Shown piece after piece: positions 31,850-44,030 of a stretch of DNA of 64,000 nucleotides. The position numbers and the translations under genes are program-made. The stretch spans positions 11,259,015 through 11,323,014 of the forward strand of contig NC_062218.1 of assembly GCF_902686445.1 (NCBI RefSeq). Reading direction: 5' to 3'. Position 1 is the first letter of the stretch; each line of letters opens with the position of its first letter. This stretch comes from Sciurus carolinensis. Lineage: Eukaryota > Chordata > Mammalia > Rodentia > Sciuridae. The notes under the pieces were generated by a model. The model saw only the letters and a list, made by a program, of their open reading frames with translations, was not told the DNA's origin and made no database searches.

Positions 31850-32105
31850 AAGTTAACTGTAGTGTGAACGTCAGTGTCCTTTCAAAATTCCTATGTCACA
31901 TCCCAATGTGACCGTAGTAAAACGTGGGCCTTTGGGAAGTAAGGAAGGCATCAAGTCCCCTCTCTGATCCCTTATGAAAGAAGTGCTCGAGGGACCTTTG
32001 TCACATGAGCAGCAGGAAGATGTTATCCAAAAGGAACACACCCTCACCAGACACCAAATTATCTGACACCTCCATCTTGAACCTCTCAGCCTTCTTGTTG
32101 CTTAT
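31850..32105 (+). mobile_element. MLT1-like (MaLR) LTR fragment
   Basis: It follows the MLT1 pattern: AATTCCTATGTCACATCCCAATGTGACC, GGCCTTTGGGAAGTAAGG, CACCCTCACCAGACACC and ACACCTCCATCTTGAACC. Decayed; ends are approximate. Confidence 0.6.
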
Positions 32106-32119
32106 AAACTAACCAGTAC

Positions 32120-32503
32120 AAGGTCTTTTAGTATAGAAACCAGAACAAACTAGGACAAGGGTCTTTGCAGATGGAAAATAAAGTAAGGTTCTCCGGATGA
32201 TATCCTTTTGGTTATCTGCCTGGGTACTAATTCCACTAACAAGTGTCCCCACAAGAGACACCGAGGAAAAGGCCACAGAGAGATGGGAGCTGGACTTGAA
32301 GCGATGTGGCCACAAACCAAGCAACACACAGACCACAAGAAGCCAAAAGAGAGTAAGAGAAGGGTCTGCCCTAGAGCCTGAGGAGGAAATCTTTCCTGCC
32401 AATACCTTGATTTCAGACTTCTGTGGGAGAATAAATTTCTGTTGTCTCAAGACACCATGTTTGTGGTCATTTTTTATGGCGGCCATGGGAAATAATACAG
32501 TTA
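32120..32503 (+). mobile_element. MLT1-like (MaLR) LTR
   Basis: GGGTCTTTGCAGATGGAAAA opens the recognisable part. Further blocks are ACAAGTGTCCCCACAAGAGA, ACCTTGATTTCAGACTTCTG, GAGAATAAATTTCTGTTGTC with the polyadenylation signal, and GGGAAATAATACAG at the 3' end. The long plus and minus frames here (32197-32631, 32109-32570) are chance frames in the LTR. Confidence 0.8.
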
Positions 32504-32727
32504 TTGTCTTTTCTATGAAAGCTACTTTCAGTCTCACAAGTGACCTTTTGAATGGATTTTCCATTTTCATATCACTTGAAGAGCTATTGAAGGTTGTGAT
32601 TGTGATGCCAGCTTTGACCTTTTTAGTTTGAGCAAATACGGCACATGACCAGCGTTCCCTTTATTTTCCTTCAATTCTCAGCACATGGAGTATTTTACTT
32701 CTTGGTAAAGAAATAATATATATAGTG

Positions 32728-32729
<2 letters not shown>

Positions 32730-32792
<63 letters not shown>
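32730..32792. repeat. (TA)n(TG)n compound microsatellite
   Basis: About 17 TA units pass directly into about 14 TG units. Likely polymorphic. Confidence 0.95.
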
Positions 32793-32794
<2 letters not shown>

Positions 32795-32841
32795 ACTGTG
32801 TTCTTTTTTATTTGCACAGATGACCTAGTGTCCGATCTGTT

Positions 32842-33030
32842 TAAGCTGCTTTAACAAAATGTCAGAGTTAAACAGTCTGGATGGCTTAAAAAAAAAAAAG
32901 ATGCTTATTTCTCCTAGTTCTGGGGACTGGGAAGTCTAAGATTGGTGTGCCAGGCTGGTCAGGTGCTTGGTACAAGCATCACATTGATGCCAGGACTTCA
33001 ACACATGAATGTTGAGGGACACATTCATTC
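32842..33030 (-). mobile_element. MLT1/MST-like (MaLR) LTR fragment, antisense
   Basis: It starts like the antisense 3' end of a MaLR LTR (GTTTAAGCTGCTTTAACAAA), passes TTCTCCTAGTTCTGGGGACT and ends with CAACACATGAATGTTGAGGG. An internal deletion shortens it to under 200 bp. Confidence 0.65.
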
Positions 33031-33774
33031 TATATGTTAGAATGGAGGTCAGAGCAGCAGACGTCACCCTACAGTATCTCCCAGGAACAGACTTACATAA
33101 GCAAGAATAAATTTCTGCTATGCTAATGCATGATTTATAACGTAAAGAAACACAAAAAAACTTTTGCTGGAAGATCAGAATTCCTAAGATCATCATGTAC
33201 AGTTTTCCAAATGTTCAAAGCCTAGATTTGTATTACAGCCTTCAAGAAATTTGTAGATATGGACATACTCTTCCATCAGTAATGCTTTAGGACTGTCAGG
33301 TTTTACACTTTTTTTTTCTATTTACATAGCCCCTCAGCAACCAAGTAGTCAAATGGACTTGCTAGAAAAGCTAGTCTTTTCCAATAAAGGTGGAAGAATT
33401 CATGCAACCACTCACAGTTTATTATTAGTGGCAGTAGCATGCAAATTCAGGAACGCTCAAGTAAGCACAAATGCTCTTCCAACTCTTAGGCAAACTTGAA
33501 GTTTATAAAATGCAATAAAAAAACTGTTCCCTGGGTAAAAATGAATATCAAAAGTAAAACATAATTAATTATGATAAGGGAATGTTACAAATAAAAATAA
33601 GTAATTAAATAAAACATCGGAACTAAAATTTAATATTTTCAAACTTTTTTATTTGGAATTGTTCTAATTTTTTTTTTTTTGGTCCTTGATCAGAAGGACT
33701 TGGGCCCCCCACAAGTGGCGCTGGGGAGTGGGTCCTCTGTATGCCACATTTCCCTCTAATTTTTTTTTAACATC
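33031..33774. other. No recognisable feature
   Basis: AT-rich apart from a short GC-rich segment at 33690-33745 after a T-run. I cannot assign that segment to a known repeat. Confidence 0.4.
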
Positions 33775-34235
33775 CTATGTTCTAGGAAAAATATCTGAAA
33801 AAAATATTTCCACATCCTAATCCCTGGACTTGTGAATATGTTACTTTTCAGGAAAAAAGGGGATTTTACAGATCTCATCAAGTATCCTGAGAAGGGAAGA
33901 TTATCCTGGATCATCTGATTGGGCCCAATGCAATCACAAGTGTTCTAGTGGGAAGCAGAACAGAAAGGAGACTCTAGACTGCTGGTTCTGAAGATGGAGC
34001 AGAGGCGAGGAGCCACAGAATATAGGCAGCCTCTAGAAGCTGTGCAAGAAAAGAAAACTCCTTTCTCCCTCAAGCTCACATAAGGAATGCAAGCCAGTCA
34101 GCACCTTGATTTTGGCCCAGTAAAACAGCTTTGGACTTCTGACCTCCACAAATGGAAGATCGTGAATTATGTGCTGCTTTTAAGTCTCAAGATTTGCAAA
34201 GATTTGTTAGAGCAACAATGAGATAGTAATAACAG
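33775..34235 (+). mobile_element. MLT1-like (MaLR) LTR
   Basis: Blocks in MLT1 order: CCACATCCTAATCCCTGGAC, TTACTTTTCAGGAAAAAAGG, TTATCCTGGATCATCTGATT, CAATGCAATCACAAGTGTTC, CACCTTGATTTTGGCCCAGT and a 3' part TTTTAAGTCTCAAGATTTGC. Moderately diverged. Confidence 0.8.
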
Positions 34236-36397
34236 CTTTCACATTTTTAAAACTTACATTGTTTTCAGTCCAAAAAGGTTTTAAAGTCCTCTTCAGCAGT
34301 TTGATTTCTCAACTTGCTCAATGCAATTAAAATACTTTAGGAATTTTTGTTTCAAAGTGCCTCAATTGACAACTTATAAAGTATTGTGGAAACCTTATTT
34401 CCTGGCTGCCCTAACTTCCGCATAATGTAAGTTAGGATGAAGGGTTGGATTTCAGAAACGCTTTCTCACCCTGTACCCCATACCCCAAGGCCCTGTGATT
34501 TTACCATTCAATACAGAAGAGAGAATTGCACGTTGAAATACTGGGTTACACGCTTATGTCAGGGAAAAGATAATTGAACACAGCAGAGACAACCATCTTC
34601 CAGTTTCAACAGTGCTTCCCCTATTCACAATAAATACGAAAACTAAAAAGATCTGGGTCTCCTTGTGGATTCTGATGTTTGTTATTGCTAAGGACTGCTC
34701 TTCTATAAAATGACCCCTGTCAGAGACAAACTCTAGTTCCTACAAGGAGCAATATATCCAGCCATTTTATAAAATGTTTGAAAACAGTGCCTTTTAAACC
34801 AAGCTGTAACTTCCTGGCAGGGAAGTAGTAGCTGCTGCTCTGTCCATCTTTGCTTTTACAAGCAGGCAAATGAAAGGGCTCCTCCTCCCTCTGCCCTCCT
34901 TCTGTGAGCCCTTCCTCTGGCAACACTGGGGAAGCCCTGGAGAGACAGGTACTGACGGAACCTCCAGATTGTTATCCATAGCAATGAGAAGAAGTCCTAA
35001 GTCAAAAGTACTCAGTTCACGGACAAAAGACAGCAAGTGCCCAAAAAATGGCCCCAAAAGCACTTTTTGTTGTTGTTGTTGTTTAAGACAACTGAAAGCT
35101 TTGTCTGAATTGATTTTGCAAGTTGTATTAACACCTCATGTTCACTTTGCTTCTAAATGATCCATAGATCATTAAGATAAACATTGTACAAAAACACCGC
35201 TCCATTATTTCATAAAGATGATATCGAGCTTTTCGGAATTAAAAGAATAAATTATTTTCAAAAGTTTGGGATAATGTTAACATTCCAGATATCACGGAAG
35301 ATTTATGGCCATTATTCAATCACATAAGAAAAAACTTAAAAGCACAGCTTTGATCGTCTGACAGTTATATTGACCAGAAAACTGATCTCTGCTAAAACAG
35401 CGGGAAGCCCATTAATCACCCTGACATGTCCATTAACAAGTCCCCACCAAACCCACCTAGATGCTGTAGTAACTGAGCCCCTGGTGGTGCTTCTGACAGA
35501 CTCTCTGACATGGGGAACCAGTGGGATAAATGCCACTTCATCGTTTTGGTCCCCAAATTCTGAAATTTTGACTTAGATAAAGCATAGAGGAAACCATTAC
35601 AGCACTTTTTCCATTTCAAAGTCACTTCGTTTCACTTTTTTTTTATTTCAAAGACATTTTAATATTTTCCAATGTTTTCTTAAAACAGTGCTTAAAAAAA
35701 AGTCAAGTTATTCAAAGGAGGATTTTTGAAACTGCCTAGTAATGGTTGCTCATTTAATAACATGACATCATATTGAAATGTACAAGTTATATACATTGTT
35801 CATTTGGTAATTATTTACACTTATATTACATGCTTTAGAACTTTTTTCATTATGATTGTCAATATGTTTTATTGCTAAGACAAATCCAGGTGAAAATTTC
35901 TACTAAATTTTTAATTTTTAGATAACCCTCCTAAAACCAAGTTTTAGTAAAATATGAGCATGAATCTTAATAATTAGAAAATTTCTAACAACCTATGCTT
36001 CACATGACTTGGTAAATAAGAAAAAAAAGTTCTTACAGAGCCTGAGTTATAAACCAAAAAGATTTTCTATAAGTCATTAAAATGGGGATGTGTGATTAAA
36101 TAATTGTGTGTTTTCTTTTTAATTGTGGAATTTTATATTCTACCAAATTTATAAGTAACCTTAGATAGTAATAAACTTTCTCAGAAAATAGTTAATTGGA
36201 GAATTTCTTAATAAAATTATGTAATCAGTAGGGTTTACATCCATTCTCAAACCTTTTAAGTATATTTAAAATATAATGTTCAAATTAAAGTAAAGAATTT
36301 GCTATATTTGAAAGGTAGCATAAAGTATTTGGGTTATCAAAGCAAATTTCTCATATATTCATACATTCATAATAAGAATATATATTTTATGTATATG
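34236..36397. other. AT-rich stretch with no gene or named repeat
   Basis: About 2.2 kb. The overlapping frames near 34720-35160 and 35336-35625 lie on both strands and show no family features or splice signals. The last 700 bp are very AT-rich. Confidence 0.4.
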
Positions 36398-36609
36398 TTA
36401 TGATTTGGGTATGAGTTTATTCCACAAAAGCTTATATTAGGCAATGCAAAGATGTTCAGAAGTGAAATGATTAGATTATGAGATCTGCAACCTAATCAGT
36501 GAATTAGTCCATTGGATGAATTGAAACATTGAATGGATTACTGAGTATCAGCTACAGGCAGGTATGGTGTGGTCACTGTAAGCAAGTCTTTGGGCATTTT
36601 TTTCCCCTC

Positions 36610-36684
<75 letters not shown>

Positions 36685-36897
36685 CCTCTCTCTCTGCTTC
36701 CAGGCTGCATGAACTGACCGGCTTTCCTCCACGATGCCCTTTCACCATGATGTTCTGCCTATCCTGGGACCCAGATCAATGGAGTCAGCCCAACTATGGA
36801 CCAAGACCACTGCAACTGTGAGCCAAAATAAGCTCTTCTGCCTCCAAGTTGTTCTTGCCAGGTATTTTAATACAGCAATGAAAAGCTCATTGGTTGA
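36398..36897 (+). mobile_element. MaLR-like LTR, sense (same family as 4735 and 9630)
   Basis: ATGATTTGGGTATGAGTTTA, ATTCCACAAAAGCTTATATT, GATTAGATTATGAGATC, CTAATCAGTGAATTAGTCC and the 3' part AGCCAAAATAAGCTCTTCTG with TACAGCAATGAAAAGCTCA show the family. The internal CT-rich stretch has expanded to 85 bp. Confidence 0.7.
36612..36696. repeat. (CT)n microsatellite inside the LTR
   Basis: A nearly pure CT run with a few TTT and CCC interruptions. It produces the Ser-Leu and Arg-Glu frames at 36529-36732. Confidence 0.95.
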
Positions 36898-37653
36898 TTA
36901 GTAGGATATACTATATGCATATTTGTGTATGTATATATTATTTGCTTTACTAAAACAAAAGATAATAAAAATTGTTTAAATCTACATATAAAAATCACAA
37001 AAATAAAAATCAGTTTAATAATGACTGATTTTTAAACGTTGGTCTTATTTCTCAATGAAAATAACAGATGATAAGAAAATGCTTATGTTTTTGTTCATCT
37101 ATAATAAAACCATCTCTGGTTCATACAACTTTCCATACTTACTCTTCAACAGAAATCATATTGCATAAACTAAGCTTAATACAAACCTCTCTCTATATGC
37201 ATCTTACAGGATATTGGGTATGCAATAACTAGAGAGTAATAATAGACTGAGAGATTTTTTCCATGAATGTTCTATGAGCTAGAGGAGAAAGGGCATGATA
37301 CTTTGTACTAAGAGCTCAATCAAGTGTGCTAAGATGGCATAAGTAGATTTTTTTCTTGTAAACAAAAATAATGGAGTAGATTTTAGAATGGATCCTTTTA
37401 AGAAGTTTGCATATTTTCCACCTGCATATGTGAGGGTCCCAAATAGCTAACGATTTTCTGTGGGATGCTGACTTCTGTGAACATTGATGCAGCAGGTAGT
37501 AAATTTCAACCTGACACTACTCAAGAGTACTGGTGATTGTGTATTCTCAAATCCTTCCTTAAAAGTTAAGTACACATGCTTCTCATCATTTAATTTATTA
37601 TTGAACACTGAAACAGATAAATAGATCCTATGGCTTGAAAAACCAAAAATGTT

Positions 37654-37687
<34 letters not shown>

Positions 37688-38095
37688 CTTTCCTGAAAGT
37701 TGGTTTGTAGCAATGATACATATCTGAGTGTCATGATAGGGACAGAAGAATATGGCAGATTCTTGCAAGATTGCCACCTATTGCATATATACTGTAAAGA
37801 GGGCCACAAAAGGATATATTTCCTGCCCACTGCACATTTATATCTTATAAAGTAATAAGACATGTATGTATAGATAGCTATTTTTAGCAAGCAGCTGGAA
37901 GAACTACTCTTGCTCATCAGGTTCAATCACATGTTATTATCAATAGAGTGGATTAGGATGAAATTGCATGGGATGAAGAGGCAATTAATTTCCTTTCAAA
38001 CTAATAATGACAGAAAGTCATTATTAGAGATCTGGAATAACTATGAGGTAAATCCTTAAATGACTATGAATACTGAAAGCCCACTGTTGGTGATA
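36898..38095. other. No gene seen; contains a (CA)n repeat
   Basis: AT-rich DNA. The minus frame 37447-37926 (159 codons) is among the longer non-repeat frames but has a Cys-Val run made by the CA repeat and no recognisable domain. Confidence 0.4.
37656..37686. repeat. (CA)n microsatellite
   Basis: About 15 uninterrupted CA units. Confidence 0.95.
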
Positions 38096-39905
38096 TTTTT
38101 TAAATCTGTTCTTTTTGGTTATATATTGTAAGAAACCCATGAAAACCATGACGGGCATGGGAAATCACATAAGGGAGTTTATTAAGCAAACAAAGTGTCT
38201 CCCTGCAGGGTAAGAGAGAAAATGAGAGGAAAATGAGAAAGGGCCCGAACTAAAGAGAGTGGAAAATCAAGGAGGAGAGAGAAAGCAAGAGAAAAAATGG
38301 CGGGGGTGCTATCCCTAAGCAGTTGAATTCCTCAGGGCTAACAGGGGACCAAAAATGGAGAAGGATACTTGCTTCTAGGATGATGAACCAATAGCTAGCT
38401 AGGATGTTCACAGACTGACAAGTAGTTGGGAGGCAGGGAAATGGATGCAGCAGAAAGGGCGGGGAGAGCAGCTTTCAAACTGACAAGCTAGGTTGTGATG
38501 CAACAGAAAGAGCGGGGAAGCAGCTTTGTATTACATATATGACAATAGAATTGTTTTTGACATATGAATCATATATGGAATACAACTCCCATTTTTGTGA
38601 TTGTACATGATGTGGAGTTACAGTGCTCAAATATTCATATATGAACATAGGAAAGTTATATCTGATCCATTCTACTGTCTTTCCTATTCCCATTCCTCCT
38701 CCCTTCCCTTCATTTCCTCTTTGTCTAATTCAATGAACTTCTATTCTTCCCTCCCCCCAACTCCCACTTATTGTGAGTTAGCATCTGCCTATCAGAAATA
38801 ATATTCAGTCTTTGGTTTTTTGTGAGTGGCTTATTTTGCTTAGCATGATAGTCTCTAGTTCCATTCATTTACTGGCAAGTGGCATAATTTCATTCTTCTT
38901 TAGGGCTGAGTGATTTTGCATTGTGTATATATTCTACATTTCCTTTATCCATTCATTTGTCGAGGGGCACTTGGTTGGTTCCATAGTTTAGCTCTCGTGA
39001 ATCGAGTTGTTATAAACATCCCTGTAGCCACATCACCATAGTATGCTGATTTTAAGTCCTTTGGATATAGGCCACAGAGTTGGAAAACTGAGTCAAAATG
39101 GTGGGTCCATTCCAAGTTTTCTGAGGAATCTCCATACTGCTTTCCTAAGTGGTTGCACCAATTTGCAGTCCCACCAGCAATGTACAAGTGTACCTTTTTC
39201 CCTACATTCTCACCAACATTTATTGTTGCATGTATTCTTGGTAATTGCCATTCTGACTGGAGTGAGATGAAATCTCAGTGTAGTTTTAATTTGCATTTCT
39301 CTAATCACTAGAGAGGTTGAACTTTTTTTCATATATTTGTTGACCTATCCTATTTCTTCTGTGAAGTATCTGTTAAGTTCCTTAACCAATTTATTGATTG
39401 GGTTATTTATTTATTTTTTGGTGCTAACTATTCTTTTGTGAGTTATTTATATATCCTGGAGATTAACGCTCTGAGGTGCAGATGACAAAGATTTTCTCCC
39501 ATTATGTAGACTCCCTATTCATGTTCTTGGTTGTTGCTTTGCTGAGAAGACGCTTTTTAGTCTGATACCATCCCACTTATTGATTCCTGGTTTTGCTTCT
39601 TGCACTTTAGGAGTCTTGTTGAGGAATTTGGTTCCTAAGCCAACATGATAGAGAGTTAGGCCTACTTTTTCTTCTAGTAGACACATGTCTCTGGTCTAAT
39701 GCCTAGGTTCATGATCCACTTTGAGTTGAGTTTTGAGCAGGGTGAGAGATAGGGGTTAAATTTCATCCTGCTACAAATGGATTTTCTGTTCAGCATCATT
39801 TGATGAAGAAGCTATCTTTTCTCTGATGTATTTTTATGACACCTTTGTCAAGTGTGAGATAACTGTATTTATGTGGGTTTGTCTCTGTGTCTTCTTTTCT
39901 GTATC
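38096..39905 (-). mobile_element. Older LINE-1, 5' truncated, antisense, split by a solo LTR
   Basis: From 38541 on, the antisense 3' UTR (ATTGTTTTTGACATATGAAT, ATGATGTGGAGTTACAGTGC) is followed by the antisense ORF2 C-terminal part, e.g. TATTCTACATTTCCTTTATC and TGCTGATTTTAAGTCCTTTG. It aligns with 27000-28200 but is clearly more diverged, with many stops. The LTR at 38127-38535 interrupts its 3' tail. The frames 38945-39187 and 39043-39270 are remnants and shadows. Confidence 0.88.
38127..38535 (-). mobile_element. Solo LTR, ERV family of the 50.6-kb provirus
   Basis: The minus strand begins TGTAATACAAAGCTGCTTCC and ends GGTTTCTTACA, and is 409 bp long. AATAAACTCCCTTATGTG carries the polyadenylation signal. 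TATAT flanks both sides (38122-38126, 38536-38540), a 5-bp target duplication. It arose by recombination between two LTRs after insertion into the older L1. Confidence 0.88.
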
Positions 39906-40114
39906 ACTGGTCTTTATGTGTGGGTTCTCTTTAATAAAGGGTGTAAAGGCAGACAAAAAATTAAAAGCAGTTCTCTAGGTCAGTAATTGCATATGGTATC
40001 TGAAAGCTATTTTGGCTTGTCTGTGTCAAGAAAATGCACCTGGAGCAGTATTTTTAAATTTAAGTCAGTACTGGATATAGGTAATGACAATCCATTGTTA
40101 TTCTCCAAAGTCCA
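39906..40114. other. No recognisable feature
   Basis: Short stretch between the L1 and a SINE. Nothing supportable. Confidence 0.4.
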
Positions 40115-40310
40115 GCTCTTTCTTTGTTTCAGTACTGGGATTGAACCCAGGGGTGTGTTCCACGGAGATAAATACCCAGCACTTCTAGTCTTTTACTTTG
40201 AGACAGAGTCTCTCTAAGTTGCCAAAACTGGCCTGAAATTTGTAATCCTCCTGCCTCAGTCTCTCAAATAGCTGGGATTACAGGTGTGCACCACAACCAG
40301 TCCCTTTATT
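40115..40310 (-). mobile_element. Dimeric ID/B1-like SINE (MEN type), antisense
   Basis: It begins with an ID-like half (GTACTGGGATTGAACCCAGG-like sequence) and continues with a 7SL/B1-like half: TGAGACAGAGTCTCTCTAAG, AATCCTCCTGCCTCAGTCTC, GCTGGGATTACAGGTGTGCA. The combination of tRNA- and 7SL-derived halves is known from sciurids as MEN elements; the exact subfamily is my inference. Confidence 0.8.
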
Positions 40311-41433
40311 TTGCATAGAGCAGATGGATGATTAAAATGGTAGAAATCACTACCCCACATTCTTCAAGTACTAGTCAGTGGCATTAATTTGTGCACACCT
40401 TCTAGAAATGCAAGACTGCTTTTGGTTATCCAGTTTTGTAGACATGGAAGATTTAGTTGATTATATCTAACTGATTCTAACATAAAACTTCTCACTCCAC
40501 TTGTTAGAGAATCTAAAAAGGAGTTCTGTTTGTTTCTGAGTACATTGGCACTAAATCACACATTCAGAAACTGCAAAAATAGCCTTGGATATATTCAGGA
40601 ACCAAGCAGACACATTTTACTGCCAATCCTAGACAAAAGTCCATTACTTACTTAGACTACCTATGCCCTTAATCTACTGGCTGATTTTAGGACTTTTTAG
40701 GAACTAAAGCCAGTAGAGACAACTTCAAGTAATGCTGGAAAACATAGAAAAATTCATCCTTTTGCTCATTTCTCAGTCACCCCAGTAAGTGACCACAGTT
40801 TGCTTCATAAATTAGGAACAATATTTTCAATGTAGATGTTTGGTAAGAGATCCTTGACAGACTCCTTCCCTATCTCAAGATCATGGAGACATTCTTTAGA
40901 AACTTTCCATCTTTCCTTTGTTACATTTTAGGTCAATTTAGACTAAATTTTGCATTTGAAGAAAGGTAAAGGTCAGTTCTCATTTGTTTTCCTGTAGAAA
41001 TAAGGAGTGGTCCCACTATTACAGGTTGCATGAGAGCCAAATCCCAAATCAAAGTAGCAACCTTTAAAGATGATATTTATAAAATCATGATCAAGTAGAT
41101 CAATCTACTCAAAAATGTTTAAATATATATTGCACAAACAAGGGTAAGCCAAGGTCCCATTTCAGAACCATGATGGGACTCCCCGCTCAGTCCAAAAGGA
41201 CTGGACGTAACTCCCTTCCACTCTCACCTACTGAAGAATCTTGTTTTTGGCTATCCTCATTCTCTTCTGCATTGTTGATTTTTTTTTTCTGTAAACCTTC
41301 TTGAAATAACTTTTTTATCTGTTTCTAACTCTTCTTCCCCCATTATTTTATAAACCCATTCCTATAATTTTCCTTTTCCACAGATGAACTATGTGTTTCC
41401 ACCAGATCCCCTGTGACATCCACATTGCCCCCA
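40311..41433. other. No recognisable feature
   Basis: About 1.1 kb of AT-rich DNA with no named repeat, RNA gene or credible exon. Confidence 0.4.
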
Positions 41434-41862
41434 TTTTTCTTTTCCTTCCTTCCTTCCTTCCTTCCTTCCTTCCTTCCTTCCTTCCTTCCTTCCTTCCTTC
41501 CTTCCTTCTTTCCTTTCTTCCTTCCTTCCTTCCTTTCTTCTTTCTTCCTTTCCTTCTTCCTTCCTTTCTTCCTTCCTTCCTTCCTTCCTTCCTTCCTTCC
41601 TTCCTTCCTTCCTTCCTTCTTTCCTTTCTTCCTTCCTTCCTTCCTTTCTTCTTTCTTCCTTTCCTTCTTCCTTCCTTTCTTCCTTCCTTCCTTCCTTCCT
41701 TCCTTCCTTCCTTCCTTCCTTCCTTCCTTCCTTTCTTCCTTCCTTCCTTCCTTTCTTCTTTCTTCCTTTCCTTCTTCCTTCCTTTCTTCCTTCCTTCCTT
41801 CCTTCCTTCCTTCCTTCCTTCCTTCCTTCCTTCCTTACTTCCTTCCTTCCTTCCTTCCTTCG
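41434..41862. repeat. (TTCC)n tract with about 110-bp higher-order repeat
   Basis: Roughly 430 bp of tetranucleotide repeat. An identical pattern of variant units (CTTTCTTCTTTCTTCC) recurs at 41533, 41644 and 41751, i.e. every 111 and 107 bp, so larger blocks were duplicated. Pyrimidine-only on the plus strand, so it could form triplex DNA. The frames 41348-41899, 41391-42092 and 41413-41871 are artefacts of this tract. Confidence 0.97.
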
Positions 41863-41935
41863 CAGTACTGAAAATCAAACCCACTTTCATGCTAGGCAAA
41901 TGCTCTACCTCTGAGCTGAACCCTCAACTCCTGAC
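41863..41935 (-). mobile_element. ID-type SINE core, antisense
   Basis: CATGCTAGGCAAATGCTCTA followed by CCTCTGAGCTGAACCC is the antisense tRNA-like core. The TTCC tract has grown out of its (antisense A-rich) tail. Confidence 0.8.
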
Positions 41936-42824
41936 CTCTGCATTTCTATATCCAGTGATGAATTGTTCTCCATCTTGTTCATCTACAGCTACAGATGATT
42001 TAGTTAACGTGATCTGCTCTGTGAAATACTTTCTTCAGTTAACTTGCACAACACTCTACTGTATCTTCTTTTTTGGTCCATCATCTCCTTAACCCTTATA
42101 TTTAAATCACTCTAGGATTCTGAGGTCTCTTATTTTTTGTATTTTTCCTCCTTGGATGACTTTGCAATGACTTGTGTCTTTCCTAAGAACTGGAACTTAA
42201 GGACTCAACAGATTTTTATCTGCAGCTTATCTCCTGACATCTAGCCTCAAAACCCCAATAAGTTTCTTAATATATTTAGATAGTAAATTAAAACATAATT
42301 TAACATTAAGTTATAGCATAGATTTTATTTGACTTTTGCCCTGCAAGTAATCCATCAGCAAATCCTATAAGCCTGATGTTCAGAAGGCACCCTCAGTTTG
42401 ACCAGCACTCACCATTGCTGTTACTACGCCTTGCCTCTCCAATCCAAGGCATCATTTTTCCAGCCTATACACCACATACCCCCTATATACAGACACACAT
42501 ACATATATCTGTAGTAAATAACATAATATAAAATACATAACACACACTATATCACGCATATAATAGTATTCATATGTGTAAATTATGTAGGAGACATGTA
42601 AATAGATGTTCCTAACCACCAATCACTATTTAAACTACACTTTCCAGGTTTTTGTCATCAAAGCATGTGGAAGAGCACACCACACCTCTTCCTAAATCTC
42701 TTGGGAACTTCCCATTTTCCTCCAAGTAAAAGCAACACGTCTTAATCTCCACCATGTTCTATGAAACCCACTGTAATCTATTTCCTGCCACTTGATATGC
42801 TTCTACCACATTTTCTCTTTTGGT
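41936..42824. other. No recognisable feature
   Basis: No gene or named repeat. Contains short AT-rich runs around 42480-42600. Confidence 0.4.
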
Positions 42825-43290
42825 CCATATATTAATTTCCTCTTACCACTCAAACAAATTATGACAAACTTGACTTAAAGTAAAACAAATTTATTTTCTT
42901 ACATTTCTGGAGGTTGAATCTGAGTTTCCCTCGGCTAAAGTGAAGGTGTCAGCAGAGGAAGTTCCATGTGGAGTCCTGACCGGGGACTCTGCCCCTTCGC
43001 CGCTCGTGTTCCTGTGCTCGTCCATTCTTCCCTCTTCAGCATGTACTACCCAGGTCTCTGCTCCTTCACCACATCACCTGCTTTCCTCAGTCACCTTTCA
43101 TTCCTCTTGTGATGGTTTTGTGAATACATACACCTACACAGGAGATTTTGGAATGATCTTTCCACCTTAAGATCCTTACCAAATCACATCTGCAAAGTGC
43201 TTTTTCTCATGTAGCATATTCACAGACTTTGGGTGTTGGGATGTCTTTGAGGCTATTATTCACGCAGCCACCCTCACTGAATTTCAGAGA
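42825..43290 (-). mobile_element. MLT1-like (MaLR) LTR, antisense
   Basis: TTCTTACATTTCTGGAGGTT, TCAGCAGAGGAAGTTCCATG, CCTTACCAAATCACATCTGC and CATATTCACAGACTTTGGG are the antisense blocks of an MLT1 LTR in reverse order. Nearly full length. Confidence 0.8.
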
Positions 43291-43689
43291 TGCACACTGA
43301 CCACCCTACTCTTCCTCTGATACACCAGACACACAGCTACATCAAAGATTTGCACTTAGCGTTCCAGGTATCTAAACTGTTATTTCTCTAGCTCTCCATG
43401 TAGATTCACTCTTTAACTCATTTCATGTCTACTCTATAAACTTTATGCACTTACTCGGGTTCTCCCCGTTTTCCTTCATGCCCTCCATTTTTGCTTTGGT
43501 ATATTTATCAACATTTAATGCAATATAGCTTAGATTTTTCTTGGTTTAATATCTGGCTTTTCTACCAAAACCTAAGTTCCAGGGTGGAAAGGGCTATTCT
43601 CTTTTTCATCCCAAGCATCTACTACAATGTCTGTGTTATAGGAGTATTCAATGATGGTGAATAAATGTTAAATAATGCTATGATGTATA
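43291..43689. other. No recognisable feature
   Basis: AT-rich DNA, no feature supported. Confidence 0.4.
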
Positions 43690-44030
43690 TGGGAGAGATA
43701 CTACCTTAAGTTCCTTCCATATGGAACCTCCTTTGTGGAAACTGAAGAGAGGGTACCATGGGCTCTTAGATTTGGATAAATTACCCAAGGCAGGATAAAT
43801 CTCAAGTACTCTTTTATATTAAGAGAGGAAACAGGAGCATATGGGGATCTCATGCAAATGAAAGGAAGGTCGCTTGGGTAGAAAAGGGGAATATTGGGGA
43901 AGGAGGGGTGGGCAAGGGGAAATACTGAGAATGAATTGATCAAATTATGTTATATGCTTGTATGAGTATGTCATCATGAAACCCATTATTCTATATAATT
44001 AATATTCACCAATCAAACATTTTTAAAGGA
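43690..44030 (+). mobile_element. LINE-1 3' UTR fragment, sense
   Basis: The GA-rich stretch (43870-43925) followed by GAATTGATCAAATTATGTTA, TATGCTTGTATGAGTATGTC and CACCAATCAAACA is the sense form of the 3' UTR seen antisense at 1650-1797. ORF2 is almost absent. Confidence 0.75.

Noticed and set aside
32109..32631. Overlapping frames of 144 and 153 codons on both strands
   Set aside because: They lie in an MLT1-like LTR with its own recognisable order of parts; coding is not credible.
36529..36732. Ser/Leu- and Arg/Glu-rich frames
   Set aside because: Made by the CT microsatellite inside a MaLR-like LTR.
37447..37926. 159-codon minus frame
   Set aside because: Includes a Cys-Val run from a CA microsatellite, has no domain and no splice context.
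41348..42092. Long open frames on both strands (up to 233 codons)
   Set aside because: Pure products of the TTCC tract (Phe-Leu-Pro-Ser and Lys-Glu-Gly-Arg runs); no gene.
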